The notes: generated by a model not told the origin, from the letters alone. DNA of 64,000 nt from Paenibacillus sp. AN1007 (GCF_040702995.1 NZ_CP159992.1:4737501-4801500); one strand, 5' to 3'; counted from the first letter of the stretch, positions 16,896 through 26,729 are shown. Numbers and translations: made by a program.

Positions 16896-19232
16896 TTACA
16901 CCTGACTACCGAAGACATCCAGAAACTCCGGCCTGCTGCGTGTCGTGCGAACTTCGGTTACTTTCCCGGCGCATCCGCTGTCTCCACTGGCTTGAAAGGT
17001 CACTTTCACACTCTCTTTACCTCTGGTGATTACCTCAGGAATGTCATAGACAGCATAAAATACCTCGCCAATTTTATTCATATGAATGCGCTGCTCTCCG
17101 ATAACAGTATCTTCCACCAAAATGCTGAACTGCCTTTCATACCGAACTCCTTCTCGCTCAAAATGCAGGTAATCCCCGCCCCAATAGGCTGCGCACAAAT
17201 AATTCGAGGCACCCGGGTCCACAGCCAAACGATAGCTGAACGCTGCTTCTTTCACACCGTACGCCTCCCGCCACATATAGAGCCTGCTGCGGCCATCTGT
17301 ACCAGAACCGTTGTACTTCTCTCCACGGCAGCTGCTTTCCAACTGATGCCCGATTTCATCCTGCTGACCATCTGGCTGCACGCTGTCGATTGTGATGTCA
17401 TTCAGTGCCTTCTCCAACACATCGCCCTCATCATTTAACGACCAATACACCGTATAGAACTCATGGTGCACGTCATAGAACGGGATCAGCTTCACAGCTT
17501 CCCCGGTGGACGTGACTTCCTCGCTAAGTTCAAATGTAAGTGTCTCTTTATCAACAACCCTGATCCACTCGTTCACATCCTCTTCCTCCGTGCGAATGAC
17601 GGGGACAGGAGCTGTCTTCGGATTCAGCGCGGTTTCGTCAATAATGGTATCTTCGGGAAGCCCTTCGCTTCCGAGCGCACCAGCAAGCACAATCGGGCCG
17701 TAAAGAAAAGCTGCCTTGTGAGCATCATCACGGGCTGTATATTTACGCAGTGCCATCGGCAGCGTAATCGTAATGACATCGCCCGCTGTCCAAGTGCGGT
17801 CGATGGACAGGTAACCGGGTTCCAGCTGTGTATACGACTGGCCCGAATTCCCGTTAACTACTGCTGTCATCGGCTCCTGGAGCCAGGACGGCACACGTAA
17901 TTTGAGACAAGCCGAAGTGCTGCCTTCGGTGATCGTCAGGGTCCCTTTTTCCGAATAAGGGAAGTCGGTTTCCAGTTTCAATGTCAGCCCCTGCGAAACC
18001 CAATCCAGCTCCGAGGCGATGAACAGGTTAACATACAGATCATGTCCATCCTCATAGTAGATCGCCTCGGCATATTTGCCGGGGTTCTCCATGCCTGATC
18101 CGGTGCAGCACCACCAAGCGGTATCACGTGTGCCGTAAATTTTGTAATGACCCTGCAGGGTGGAGGCAAAGTACGTTTTATTGCCCGTATCCGGGTCCTG
18201 TGTGCCGAGAATATGGTTATAGACAGCGTTCTCATAATAGTCCATATAACCACTGTCCGGATTCCAGGCAAACAGCTGCTTCGTCAGATGCATCATGTTG
18301 TGGGTACAGCAGCTCTCTCCGGTTTTGATGCCAAGACTTTCCATACCCTTTGCCTCGTAATGCTCGGATATGCTCGTCGCGCCAAACACATATGAACGAT
18401 GCTTCACCGTCGTATCCCAGAAAAATTGCGCTGCTGTCCGATACTTCGTCTGTACCGGGTCTTGATTATAGATTTCGGCTGCGCCGATGACTTTGGGAAT
18501 CTGGGTGTTGGCATGCCTTCCCTGCAGTTCATCCCTCTCCTGCTCCAACGGCTCCAGAATGAGTTCATGTGTGAACTGCCCGGCTGCTTTCAGATATACT
18601 GCGTTTCCTGTAATTCCGTACAGCTGGGCAAACACTTCGTTCATCCCGCCATGCTCACACAGCAGCATCGTCTGAATCTGCTCCTCGGTCATGAAGTTCA
18701 GTCCCTCCACTGCCCAATCCGCAAAACGTATAACCACGCCCAGTGCCTGCTCATTGCCCGTCATTTGATAAGCGTCAATCAGACCGCGATAGATTTTATG
18801 CACGCTGTACCACGGAACCCAATATTCACCGATGTTGAATCCGCCGATATGTTCCGCACGAAAAGCAATACGGAAAGCCTCCTCAGGCAAACCTCCGATA
18901 TATCCGCTGCCCGTCGTCTGTTGAATTGCCGCCAGTTCACTCACAGCATAATCAAGCGTTTGCTTTAATGCGGAATTGCCCGTCGCCTGATATGTTACCG
19001 CGAGAGCCGACATGTAATGTCCTAGGGAATGTCCGCTAATCGAGCGCGCCTCCCAGCCTGCATAACGTTCCTTGCGAGGTGTTAACCCGTGAGCTTCATA
19101 ACACGGCGCCAGAAAACGGTCAATTTCCAGAGATACCAAGTAGCGTTCTCCGGTATGCTGCGACGTTTGAAATGGGCCTTCCAGCAAATCAACGTGTGCG
19201 GGACCCAGAAATCCTTTTCTTGTATCGATCAT
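16896..19232 (-). CDS. Glycoside hydrolase family 127 (beta-L-arabinofuranosidase type)
   Basis: 778 residues without a signal peptide, so cytosolic. The (alpha/alpha)6 barrel region carries the cysteine cluster typical of GH127: GESCCTHNM with E306, C308 and C309, and WWCCTGSGMENPGKY with C375 and C376. In GH127 a zinc-bound cysteine is the nucleophile; the matching Glu and Cys residues are all present here. A beta-sandwich follows. AAAGGAGCG precedes the ATG. Divergent AraC regulator 205 bases away probably controls it. Expected role is release of arabinose from plant oligosaccharides; GH146 or another DUF1680 relative is the alternative. Confidence 0.85.
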   Translation of the reverse strand: MIDTRKGFLGPAHVDLLEGPFQTSQHTGERYLVSLEIDRFLAPCYEAHGLTPRKERYAGWEARSISGHSLGHYMSALAVTYQATGNSALKQTLDYAVSELAAIQQTTGSGYIGGLPEEAFRIAFRAEHIGGFNIGEYWVPWYSVHKIYRGLIDAYQMTGNEQALGVVIRFADWAVEGLNFMTEEQIQTMLLCEHGGMNEVFAQLYGITGNAVYLKAAGQFTHELILEPLEQERDELQGRHANTQIPKVIGAAEIYNQDPVQTKYRTAAQFFWDTTVKHRSYVFGATSISEHYEAKGMESLGIKTGESCCTHNMMHLTKQLFAWNPDSGYMDYYENAVYNHILGTQDPDTGNKTYFASTLQGHYKIYGTRDTAWWCCTGSGMENPGKYAEAIYYEDGHDLYVNLFIASELDWVSQGLTLKLETDFPYSEKGTLTITEGSTSACLKLRVPSWLQEPMTAVVNGNSGQSYTQLEPGYLSIDRTWTAGDVITITLPMALRKYTARDDAHKAAFLYGPIVLAGALGSEGLPEDTIIDETALNPKTAPVPVIRTEEEDVNEWIRVVDKETLTFELSEEVTSTGEAVKLIPFYDVHHEFYTVYWSLNDEGDVLEKALNDITIDSVQPDGQQDEIGHQLESSCRGEKYNGSGTDGRSRLYMWREAYGVKEAAFSYRLAVDPGASNYLCAAYWGGDYLHFEREGVRYERQFSILVEDTVIGEQRIHMNKIGEVFYAVYDIPEVITRGKESVKVTFQASGDSGCAGKVTEVRTTRSRPEFLDVFGSQV

Positions 19233-19437
19233 GCCGCTCGCTCCTTTGACATATGTAATAACTTCAAATGATTTTTTCGGTAGGACTGGATGCAGCAGAA
19301 AAGGATAAAATCCGTGCTGTACTCCGGCCAGAACTTATCTCTACCATCTAGCTTTTCCCTTGAATGTCCTCATATTATCAAATAAACTACAGTTACAGCA
19401 GACTCAGAATCCAAGAAAAGGTGGATAAATCCGTTCT

Positions 19438-20205
19438 ATGTCAAAACTAGTGGAGCACTATTTATGCGGAAAATTTATATCAGAGGGTAACTGGAGTCAC
19501 ATGCGGCGCAGCATGCCGGTTCACGAGATGATTTTGATGCTGGAGGGTGAGATGTATATTGCCGAGGATCAGGAACAATACGTTGTTCGTGCCCATGATC
19601 TGCTGTTTCTACAGGCCGGGCGGACTCACTATGGTTACCAAATAAGCGATGCACCTGTCAGCTTTTATTGGGTACATTACGGGTCGGCGCAGGGCACATT
19701 TTGCAATTTTCCAACGCATGCATCCATTCAGGTTCCTTCCATGGCCAATCAGCTGTTTAAGCAGCTGCTGCATGTGTCCTCCTTCTCGTCCGATGAGGCA
19801 GATGCTGCTGCATTACTGCTCTTCAAGGAACTGGAACGCAATCTGCGAACGGACTACCGTCCTCATAATGCTGTCGTGGATCACATCTGTAAATGGGTCG
19901 ATATCCATCTGCATACCCACATTACAGTGAGCGAGATCGCGGAGAATTTTAATTTTAACAAGGACTATATTTCCAAAATGGTAAAGCGGGAAAAAGGGAT
20001 CGGGCTCAAAACGTATATCCTCAACGAACGCATGCGCCGTGCCAAACGACTGCTGCTGAATACCAACGCCAGTGTGAAGGAGATTTCAGCCCAATGCGGC
20101 TTTAGTGACTACAAGCTGTTTCTGCGCACATTCAAGCAGCACGAGGGAAGCACGCCAACCGAATATCGTAATCATCTATACAGTACTCAGCTTAATCGTT
20201 TATGA
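19438..20205 (+). CDS. AraC-family regulator with cupin-like sensor
   Basis: 255 residues. The N-terminal half is an AraC sugar-binding cupin-like domain (MPVHEMILMLEGEMYIAEDQ, then HDLLFLQAGRTHYGY). The C-terminal 100 residues contain two helix-turn-helix motifs: ITVSEIAENFNFNKDYISKM and VKEISAQCGFSDYKLFLRTF. It is divergent from the GH127 gene and is the likely local activator in response to a plant-derived sugar. AAAAGGTGG lies 13 bases before the ATG, which is a long spacing, so the exact start is less certain. Confidence 0.85.
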   Translation: MSKLVEHYLCGKFISEGNWSHMRRSMPVHEMILMLEGEMYIAEDQEQYVVRAHDLLFLQAGRTHYGYQISDAPVSFYWVHYGSAQGTFCNFPTHASIQVPSMANQLFKQLLHVSSFSSDEADAAALLLFKELERNLRTDYRPHNAVVDHICKWVDIHLHTHITVSEIAENFNFNKDYISKMVKREKGIGLKTYILNERMRRAKRLLLNTNASVKEISAQCGFSDYKLFLRTFKQHEGSTPTEYRNHLYSTQLNRL

Positions 20206-20350
20206 GAATGGACATGATAGCCTTAGTCAAAGATATAGAAATGTTGAAATCCCTTATAAAATATTCCGATACATTGGCTCCAATTGCCCGTGATATAATG
20301 CAAAGAAACATCATATCCCACTTCACGCATAAGAGAAGGAGAATTAAAAT

Positions 20351-20863
20351 ATGACCACGGCCGCCATTACGATTCATCCCGCTGACCCAGCTGACTATGC
20401 CGAGATTGTTGACATTCTGGTTGCCAGTTACGCTGAGTATCAGACATCGTTCGAACAATCTGATCGCTGGGAAGCCTATCTGAAAGATATCCGGGATTCC
20501 TTGGATAATCCGCACTTAACCGAATTATGGATCGCCAAGATTGAAGATCGGATTGTCGGCACTGTTCAGTTGTTCGAAACTGCACATCATGCTTACCCGA
20601 ACTTTGAGCTGCCAATTGTTTATCCATTTATCCGCCTGCTGGGTGTTGATCCCGAATGGAGAGGACACGGCATTGCGCGTGAGCTGCTTCAGCGTTGTGT
20701 ACAATCTGCGAAAGAGATGGGGAAAAACACAGTATATCTGTACACCGGCGGTCAGATGCTGAATGCCATTCGGCTGTATGAACGATTCGGGTTTATCGAA
20801 GACCCCGAGTTCAGTTCCGTGAATGGCGGAGGCAATGCCATCTGTTATCGGTATGATTTCTGA
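20351..20863 (+). CDS. GNAT-family N-acetyltransferase
   Basis: 170 residues. The acetyl-CoA pyrophosphate loop motif A reads LGVDPEWRGHGIARELLQ and the C-terminal motif B reads NAIRLYERFGFIEDPE. AGAAGGAGAATT precedes the start. It stands alone between the AraC gene and a convergent dehydrogenase. The acceptor substrate is unknown. Confidence 0.85.
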   Translation: MTTAAITIHPADPADYAEIVDILVASYAEYQTSFEQSDRWEAYLKDIRDSLDNPHLTELWIAKIEDRIVGTVQLFETAHHAYPNFELPIVYPFIRLLGVDPEWRGHGIARELLQRCVQSAKEMGKNTVYLYTGGQMLNAIRLYERFGFIEDPEFSSVNGGGNAICYRYDF

Positions 20864-20961
20864 CAAACGGCCGGGATCGGAAGCTGCTGCTTGTTATCCA
20901 CAGGATACAGCTCTTTCGGGCTGGGCCTGGCATCCCAAGATTTGACGTATGAATCAAGAAT

Positions 20962-21011
20962 AAGGGCTGTCCCGATGCCATCTTATAGATGACATGATGG
21001 GAACAGCCCTT
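20962..21011. terminator. Bidirectional terminator, GNAT/dehydrogenase
   Basis: AAGGGCTGT pairs with ACAGCCCTT, with an interrupted inner stem (CCCGATGCCATC with GATGACATGATGGG). It lies between two convergent genes. Confidence 0.75.
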
Positions 21012-21080
21012 CTACATTTTACGTTTACCGTTTACCGTTATAACTTGTTGGCATCAGTTGTTAACATCCGAAAACTGATC

Positions 21081-22124
21081 CTAGCCGCCAATTTCAATCA
21101 AAATTTTCGCATGACTCTTATCGCTCATCAGCAGTTCCAAGCCATCCTGTACAACATCCTGCAGTTTGATTTTTTTCGTAATAACCTGCTTCACATCCAG
21201 TGCTCCTTCAGCAATCAGAGCGATCACTTCAGGGAAAATGTGTCGGTAAGCCAACGTAGCCGTCAGATTGGCCTCTTTCACCAGCATGTCGAAGAAATTC
21301 ACCTGCAGCGGATTTGGAATTGCCGCGATTACTACGACTTCCCCGCCCTTTTTGATTACTGAAACAGCACTATCCATCGTTGGCTGCACACCAGCTGCTT
21401 CATACGCCACATCAATCCCGCCAGATTGCTCCGTAATGACCTGAGTTGCATCCACCTTGCTGCTGTTCACCGGGATTGCGCCAAGTTTAGCCGCCAGTTC
21501 CAGACGATCCTCGAATACATCGACAGCATACACCTCAGATGCTCCGGCTGCTTTGGCTGACAGGATTGTTAACAGGCCGATTGGACCTGCTCCGTATACA
21601 GCGACCTTGTTCCCCACCTGCAGCTTACTGTGACGTACAGCATGAAAAGCAACCGCAGTCGGTTCAACGAGTGCCCCTTCTTCAAAGGAAACATTGTCTG
21701 GTATTGGGTGTACCATGTAAGATTCAACTACTACGTATTCAGCAAAACCACCATCACCGTTTAACCCTACAAAACCAAACTGTGTACACTGATTATATCT
21801 GCCTTGGATACAGTACTCGCAGGTTCCGCAGTGGTAAAGCGGTTCTACCACGACTCGATCACCGATGTTGATACCGCTTACACCATTACCTATACCACTA
21901 ACCGTACCTGCAAATTCATGCCCCAGCGTCAATGGTGCTTTTTGACCCGAAAGTGGGTGATTTTCTCCCTCTTGAATACCTACGCCATGGTGATAAGCGT
22001 GCAGGTCACTGCCGCAGATTCCGGCGTACTCAACTTTGATCTGAACCTGTCCTGACTGAGCAACCGGCACTTCGCGATCTTCCACACGTACGTCTTTGTG
22101 TCCATACCATACTGCTGCCTTCAT
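21081..22124 (-). CDS. bdhA: Zinc-dependent 2,3-butanediol dehydrogenase-like MDR
   Basis: 347 residues, zinc-containing medium-chain dehydrogenase. Catalytic zinc ligands include C37 (GICGSDLH) and the His of GHEFAG; the structural zinc loop is CGTCEYCIQGRYNQC. The NAD fold motif is GAGPIGLL. The closest familiar group is (R,R)-butanediol dehydrogenase (Bacillus YdjL/BdhA), based on the AYHHGVGIQEGENHPLSGQ insert before GHEF. It would interconvert acetoin and 2,3-butanediol with NAD. AAGGGGATGACAG precedes the ATG. A MITE-like element occupies its promoter side. Confidence 0.85.
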   Translation of the reverse strand: MKAAVWYGHKDVRVEDREVPVAQSGQVQIKVEYAGICGSDLHAYHHGVGIQEGENHPLSGQKAPLTLGHEFAGTVSGIGNGVSGINIGDRVVVEPLYHCGTCEYCIQGRYNQCTQFGFVGLNGDGGFAEYVVVESYMVHPIPDNVSFEEGALVEPTAVAFHAVRHSKLQVGNKVAVYGAGPIGLLTILSAKAAGASEVYAVDVFEDRLELAAKLGAIPVNSSKVDATQVITEQSGGIDVAYEAAGVQPTMDSAVSVIKKGGEVVVIAAIPNPLQVNFFDMLVKEANLTATLAYRHIFPEVIALIAEGALDVKQVITKKIKLQDVVQDGLELLMSDKSHAKILIEIGG

Positions 22125-22143
22125 TCTGTCATCCCCTTTTTAA

Positions 22144-22365
22144 ATTAGTCGAACTAAGATGTTCACACTGAGCACTCCGATGACAAAATAACCTTTCACG
22201 GTTGCGCTCCGATTTTTTTTGCTTCCATTCTGCAAAGGTAAAAATCAGATGATAAATGCGGAGCGTATGCTTCCGATGCCAGCCTGCTCTCAGAAAGCTT
22301 GCAGCTTCGATCTTTCAGGTTTTCTGTCCTCTTCGTTACTGTGTAAATAAAAGTTCAACTAATAA
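22144..22365. mobile_element. MITE-like element, copy M1
   Basis: Ends are inverted repeats: TTAGTCGAACT...TTCACAC on the left and GTGTAAAT...AGTTCAACTAA on the right. The left interior contains CACTCCGATGACAAAATAACC, shared with copy M2 at 37661 and with the fragment at 47081. No open reading frame of a transposase lies inside. It fills the space between bdhA and the LysR gene, so it may carry promoter signals for one or both. Confidence 0.6.
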
Positions 22366-22475
22366 TGAACTAGTATCCTGCTTGTCTATATATTATATCG
22401 CTATTCGTTCATTATTCATATTTATAGATATTTATGTTAACATTACTTTTACTAATGTTGAACGGGGATGAACCC

Positions 22476-23381
22476 ATGAATCTGGAACAGCTCGAATACG
22501 TTGTTGAAATCGCAAAAACCCAATCTTTCTCCGCTGCATCAGAGCAGCTTCACGTCACTCAATCTGCTATTAGCCAATCCGTTCACCGTTTGGAAAAAGA
22601 GCTGGGCCTGATTCTATTCGTGCGTTCCAGACAGGGCACCCATCCCACACCGGAAGGCAGACAATTTATCGCCAAAGCGCTGGACATCCTGCAGCGAATC
22701 GATGAATTGAAAGCTTTGAATGAAGCCGCCTCTACGCTGACAGGTGATCTGCATGTTGCTACTTTTCCAAGTGTCATGCATTATCTGGTGCAGTCAGCTG
22801 CCGACATGAAGCGGGACCATCCGCAGCTGAGACTGTCCATTGAAGAGAAAGGTTCCATGGAAGTCATTGAAGACATTCGTATGAACAAGACACATCTGGG
22901 CTTTATCGCCATTTACGCGAAACAACTGCGCGAATTGGATGGACTGCATTTTACACCAATGTATTCAAGCAAGCTTGTTGTATGCACCCATCAGCTGTCC
23001 GAACTGGCCAAACACACACGTGTCACCCCTGAGCAGCTAAAAGAACATAAACTCGCGTTATATCGGGACGGTTTTATTGAGGATTTCCTGCAAGAGTTCA
23101 CCTATGAATATGGGCATCTGTCCATCTTATTCAAGACCAATAATTCGGAAGCCATCAGCACGGTGTTGAAAAATAACATCGCCGCAACCATCGGGCATGA
23201 CTTCTCCTTTCACCAGCACCCGCTTTGGAAAGAAGGATTGATTAAGATGGTCGAGATTACCGAGATCCAGCAGCCCAAAATGCAGATCGGCTTCGTGCAG
23301 ACAGAATCCAGAGAGGCTGCGGCTGCGGCAGAACAATTTGCCCGACGCTTCAAACAAGCGATTGAACTGGGCCATCTGTGA
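22476..23381 (+). CDS. LysR-family transcriptional regulator
   Basis: 301 residues from the ATG at 22476, chosen because ACGGGGATG lies just upstream and the winged helix-turn-helix starts at once (MNLEQLEYVVEIAKTQSFSA, then ASEQLHVTQSAISQSV). The rest is a LysR substrate-binding domain. It is divergent from bdhA, which is the probable target, with the MITE-like element between them. The ligand is unknown. Confidence 0.85.
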   Translation: MNLEQLEYVVEIAKTQSFSAASEQLHVTQSAISQSVHRLEKELGLILFVRSRQGTHPTPEGRQFIAKALDILQRIDELKALNEAASTLTGDLHVATFPSVMHYLVQSAADMKRDHPQLRLSIEEKGSMEVIEDIRMNKTHLGFIAIYAKQLRELDGLHFTPMYSSKLVVCTHQLSELAKHTRVTPEQLKEHKLALYRDGFIEDFLQEFTYEYGHLSILFKTNNSEAISTVLKNNIAATIGHDFSFHQHPLWKEGLIKMVEITEIQQPKMQIGFVQTESREAAAAAEQFARRFKQAIELGHL

Positions 23382-23435
23382 TCTGTTATCCCGTGATCTG
23401 ATATCTTCGCCGCAAGGTGCTATCTGCTCTCATCA

Positions 23436-23468
23436 AAAAGTGCTCCTCCACTTGGGCGGAGCACTTTT
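23436..23468 (+). terminator. Intrinsic terminator after LysR gene
   Basis: AAAAGTGCTCC pairs with GGAGCACTTTT around an 11-base loop. The following 150 bases to 23618 hold nothing recognisable. Confidence 0.85.
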
Positions 23469-23618
23469 GCTTATTAACTCTGATGTTATATCTTTTTGTC
23501 TTTATATATCTACCGTTGATCTCGTTACATTTCCTGTATCATGTTTCTTTTCAAATCTTTCTATCTGCTTGTCTTCTATTCGTAGTCATTAAGGGGTTTA
23601 CTTTTCCTATAACTAAAT

Positions 23619-25373
23619 TTATACCTTCACTTTTTCTACGGCTTCGCTCATCTCATTCGTCTGCTGTTCCAGCATCGTAGATGTTTCCGCGACCTTACGG
23701 AACATCACGGATTGATCCTGCATCAGACGGTAAATCTCATCCGAATGATCGGACACGCCTGCAGAAATCTGTGAAATGGTGTTGACGGAAGCTGCCGCTT
23801 CTTCCGAGCCCGCTGTAATTTCCTCAGCCGCAGCAGAAACCTCTTGAATACGCTGGGTTACCAGTTGAAATGCATCTACAACCTGTGAGAACGTCAGCTC
23901 TGCCTCGGCTGTATATATTACGCCTTGACCGATCTCCTGAGCGGTATCAACCATACGGGTACCAATCTGCTGTGATTCCTGTTCAATGCGAAGCAGCAGA
24001 TCCGAGATTCGTTCCATCGATGAACTGGAAGCTTCGGCAAGTTTTCTCACTTCTTCCGCAACCACGGCAAATCCTCTGCCATGCTCACCCGCATGGGCCG
24101 CCTCGATCGAAGCATTAAGTGCCAGCAGTTTGGTCTGACTTGCAAAGTCACGCACCGTATGCAGTGCACCGCTGATTTCAGCAGAATAGTTGTTCAGCAC
24201 CTGCACCATCGTGGTAACCTCCCCAGATACCTCAGAGATGTTTTCCATTTGTTTCTTCATCACGGTCATGCGCTGCTGCCCCGATTCCGCCGCAGTAAGA
24301 GCTGCTGCTGCCGCATCTGACACTACATTGGAGGATTCAGATATATCATTGATGCCTTTTGCAATCTCTTCCATCGCATGGGCGCTGTCACTGGCACTTT
24401 GCTTCTGGGTATGCGCACCTTGTCTAATCTCCTCCACAGCACGATCCACAGTTCGGCTCATAGCAAGCATCTCATCCGTGCTTCGATTAAACGCCTTGGT
24501 GGATTCGGATAACAATTCGGTTGTTGAGGCCACTCCACCAACCATATCACTTACGATTTTATTCAGGTTACCAGACATATGTATCATCGCTTCATATGTT
24601 GTTCCAATCTCATCTTTACTCCGCAAACGGTATGCTGTCAAAGTACGATTAGCTTCGGCAAGCTCGCCTTGTGCCATCTTTTCTACACTTGATTTAAGTG
24701 GATGAAGCGGACGCAATCCTCTAACGATAAACCACATCACTACAGCTATACCGACAAGTGCTGCGATAAGCAGGATCACATACAGCGGAAGACTTGATTT
24801 CAATATATCAGTCTCAATACCTCCGATGACAGCTATCCCTGTATCAATTCCAATCACACCTGCCAGACCACCGCTGCTGTCCAGAATCGGTGCATAGGAC
24901 GAAATATAGTCGCCATACTCCGGATTATTAATGATCGGCGAACTTGCTGTTTCCCCCTGCAGCAGCTTCTGAACCGCATTGGCTGGAATGTCGGTCACTT
25001 CGTTGATCGCTGAAGCTTTATCCGCATCCTTCATCCCGTCCACCATTATAAGCGGGCTTCCTTTTTCGTCAATTTTGACGAAATATACATACATGGCACC
25101 AATACGCACACGAAAATCATCCAGTTCATCCCGAATGCGGAGATACTCCTCATTCTCCTTGGGATCCTTGGCAAATCCCAGATAGGATGCTGTATCCAGC
25201 TGCTTTACATAACTTTCGGCAATCTGGATATTGTAACTCGCGATAGCCCGCTGTGCAGCAAGCTTCACATTAGCGATCTGCGTCAGCATGCTTCCCACCG
25301 CTATAATCGTAATGACCAGTGTTACCACAGCCGCAATTCGCATCACCAGGCGTTTTCTGAAAAAACCGATCAT
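23619..25373 (-). CDS. Methyl-accepting chemotaxis protein
   Basis: 584 residues. First membrane segment at about 11-32, extracellular Cache-like sensor (about 33-195, ending GVIGIDTGIAVIGGIE), second membrane segment (about 198-220), HAMP region, and a long signalling coiled coil. The hairpin tip reads LLALNASIEAAHAGEHGRGF, the CheA/CheW contact conserved in all chemoreceptors. No C-terminal CheR tether is visible. The ATG at 25373 is preferred because the GTG at 25394 overlaps the purine-rich binding site GGGGAGGAAGAGGGAG. The ligand is unknown. Confidence 0.9.
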   Translation of the reverse strand: MIGFFRKRLVMRIAAVVTLVITIIAVGSMLTQIANVKLAAQRAIASYNIQIAESYVKQLDTASYLGFAKDPKENEEYLRIRDELDDFRVRIGAMYVYFVKIDEKGSPLIMVDGMKDADKASAINEVTDIPANAVQKLLQGETASSPIINNPEYGDYISSYAPILDSSGGLAGVIGIDTGIAVIGGIETDILKSSLPLYVILLIAALVGIAVVMWFIVRGLRPLHPLKSSVEKMAQGELAEANRTLTAYRLRSKDEIGTTYEAMIHMSGNLNKIVSDMVGGVASTTELLSESTKAFNRSTDEMLAMSRTVDRAVEEIRQGAHTQKQSASDSAHAMEEIAKGINDISESSNVVSDAAAAALTAAESGQQRMTVMKKQMENISEVSGEVTTMVQVLNNYSAEISGALHTVRDFASQTKLLALNASIEAAHAGEHGRGFAVVAEEVRKLAEASSSSMERISDLLLRIEQESQQIGTRMVDTAQEIGQGVIYTAEAELTFSQVVDAFQLVTQRIQEVSAAAEEITAGSEEAAASVNTISQISAGVSDHSDEIYRLMQDQSVMFRKVAETSTMLEQQTNEMSEAVEKVKV

Positions 25374-25593
25374 TCGCTCCCTCTTCCTCCCCACAAACCC
25401 AAGCCTTTTTGACTAGGTCATACCCAAAAAACATGCGCTTGAAGCACTAAGTTATGGGAAAATAGTATACGAATATGTCGAATTAGGCAAGAAAATATTG
25501 GATTTACATAAAAACGCTATCATTGTAGTGTTAGTTTTGGTATTGGTGGCTTTATAAGGCTTATGAAACGAAGTGTTTCAGAGAGTTTTAGGC

Positions 25594-25631
25594 AAAGAAA
25601 ACCTCCAACATGGTAGTTGGAGGTTTTCTTT
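25594..25631. terminator. Strong bidirectional terminator left of the AT-rich islet
   Basis: Perfect 16-bp stem, AAAGAAAACCTCCAAC with GTTGGAGGTTTTCTTT, 6-base loop. It follows the immunity-like gene on the minus strand. Confidence 0.85.
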
Positions 25632-25677
25632 AAGATTCTATTATCTTTATCGGATTACTTTGGGGTCGTTTCTGTAA

Positions 25678-26178
25678 TCAAACAGTAAACTCCCCTAACT
25701 GATCTATTTCAAGGGAGTTCATGTTCACAAAATTTTCATACCAGTCTTCTAAAGGGATATGTGATCCATTCACAATATCCAAAGCATTTATTCTAAGAAC
25801 AAACATCCCCTTCCTTTCAAGAATTTTAATCAAAGGTTCATATACATTCAAATGCCTATATGTTTCTGGGCGTTCTTCAGCATACTTAGCAAGATGTAAA
25901 TAATATTGAATAATATTCTTCACATATATATTTTCTCCTAAAAACTCAACAACTTCTGAATTGAAATAATCCGATACCTCCACTTCTTCAGTATCACCTA
26001 GTAATTTTGCTATGTCAGCAACTAAAGGTTTTATCGGTCTGATCCCCTCTTCTTTGAAAAAACAGGCCAATCTTCGCAGGAATTCACACGCCAAGTCAGC
26101 CTCCACTTTAGAAGCAATACTGCCCACCAAGCTCCAATCAATATTATTTATCCTCGCAACTGCTTGTTTAAGATACAT
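25678..26178 (-). CDS. Immunity-like protein next to a toxin tail
   Basis: 166 residues, helical, acidic, no signal peptide or membrane segment. No family was recognised with confidence. It is called immunity-like because it starts 15 bases after a truncated toxin-tail-like gene, the standard order in polymorphic toxin loci, and because composition is AT-richer than flanking genes. GAGGTGAGAGC precedes its ATG. A terminator follows its stop. An unrelated small cytosolic protein is the alternative. Confidence 0.5.
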   Translation of the reverse strand: MYLKQAVARINNIDWSLVGSIASKVEADLACEFLRRLACFFKEEGIRPIKPLVADIAKLLGDTEEVEVSDYFNSEVVEFLGENIYVKNIIQYYLHLAKYAEERPETYRHLNVYEPLIKILERKGMFVLRINALDIVNGSHIPLEDWYENFVNMNSLEIDQLGEFTV

Positions 26179-26193
26179 GCTCTCACCTCATAT

Positions 26194-26508
26194 TTAATAA
26201 TCAATCCCATCATCCATATGTTTAATATAATCTGAACCAGAATCATAGCCTGGGAAGGATGCTGTTGGATTGGGATCTGTTATATTTGCCTTATCGTGTG
26301 CATTTTTCAAAGGATCCGGATCAAATCTTTTTGTGTCATTATTCCATGTAGACGGATCTCTTAAGGGCATACCGCCATCCATATATTGCTTTTCTTTAAG
26401 CTCATGATTGGCTAGTTTTTTGAACCATTCTATTTCCTTTTCAGTTAGTGCGGTCTTTTGAGCCTTCTGCCATGCGTGTGCAATATCAGCGTCTGCCTGA
26501 AAGTACAA
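26194..26508 (-). pseudogene. C-terminal toxin-like fragment, 5' end lost
   Basis: About 104 residues of open frame, cut off at its 5' end exactly where a duplicated amino-acid-permease 3' end begins (26510). The only possible start, TTG at 26508, touches the AGGAG upstream and is not a credible start. The segment has HELKEKQYMDGGMPLRDP and a polar end with FPGYDSGSDYIKHMDDGIDY, a style common in C-terminal toxin domains of LXG/RHS-type proteins, but the toxin class was not recognised. The adjacent immunity-like gene supports the idea. It is probably a non-functional remnant. Confidence 0.5.
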
Positions 26509-26509
26509 C

Positions 26510-26643
26510 TCCTATCATCCCGATAACCGGCTTTCCATCTTCCGAAATCGAATCAAAGACCAGATCGTCAGCAGTGCAAGTACGCCGAGGCAGAAGCTGA
26601 TGCTGAATCGATTCCCTTCTCAAACACAAACATCAGAGCAATG
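26510..26643 (-). pseudogene. Duplicated 3' end of the neighbouring amino acid permease
   Basis: 134 bases that match 29352-29486 (3' end of the permease at 29354-30718) at roughly 93% by eye, with a one-base deletion near 26620 that breaks the frame and a stop one codon early. Only the last 43 or so codons are present. It directly abuts the toxin-like fragment. This marks a duplication or recombination event. Confidence 0.85.
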
Positions 26644-26729
26644 GCACCTTAAGCAGCTAACACCGATTTATTTATGTACAGACTTAAAACAGCCATATCT
26701 CAGGCTGTCTTCTTTGTAGTATTTATATT

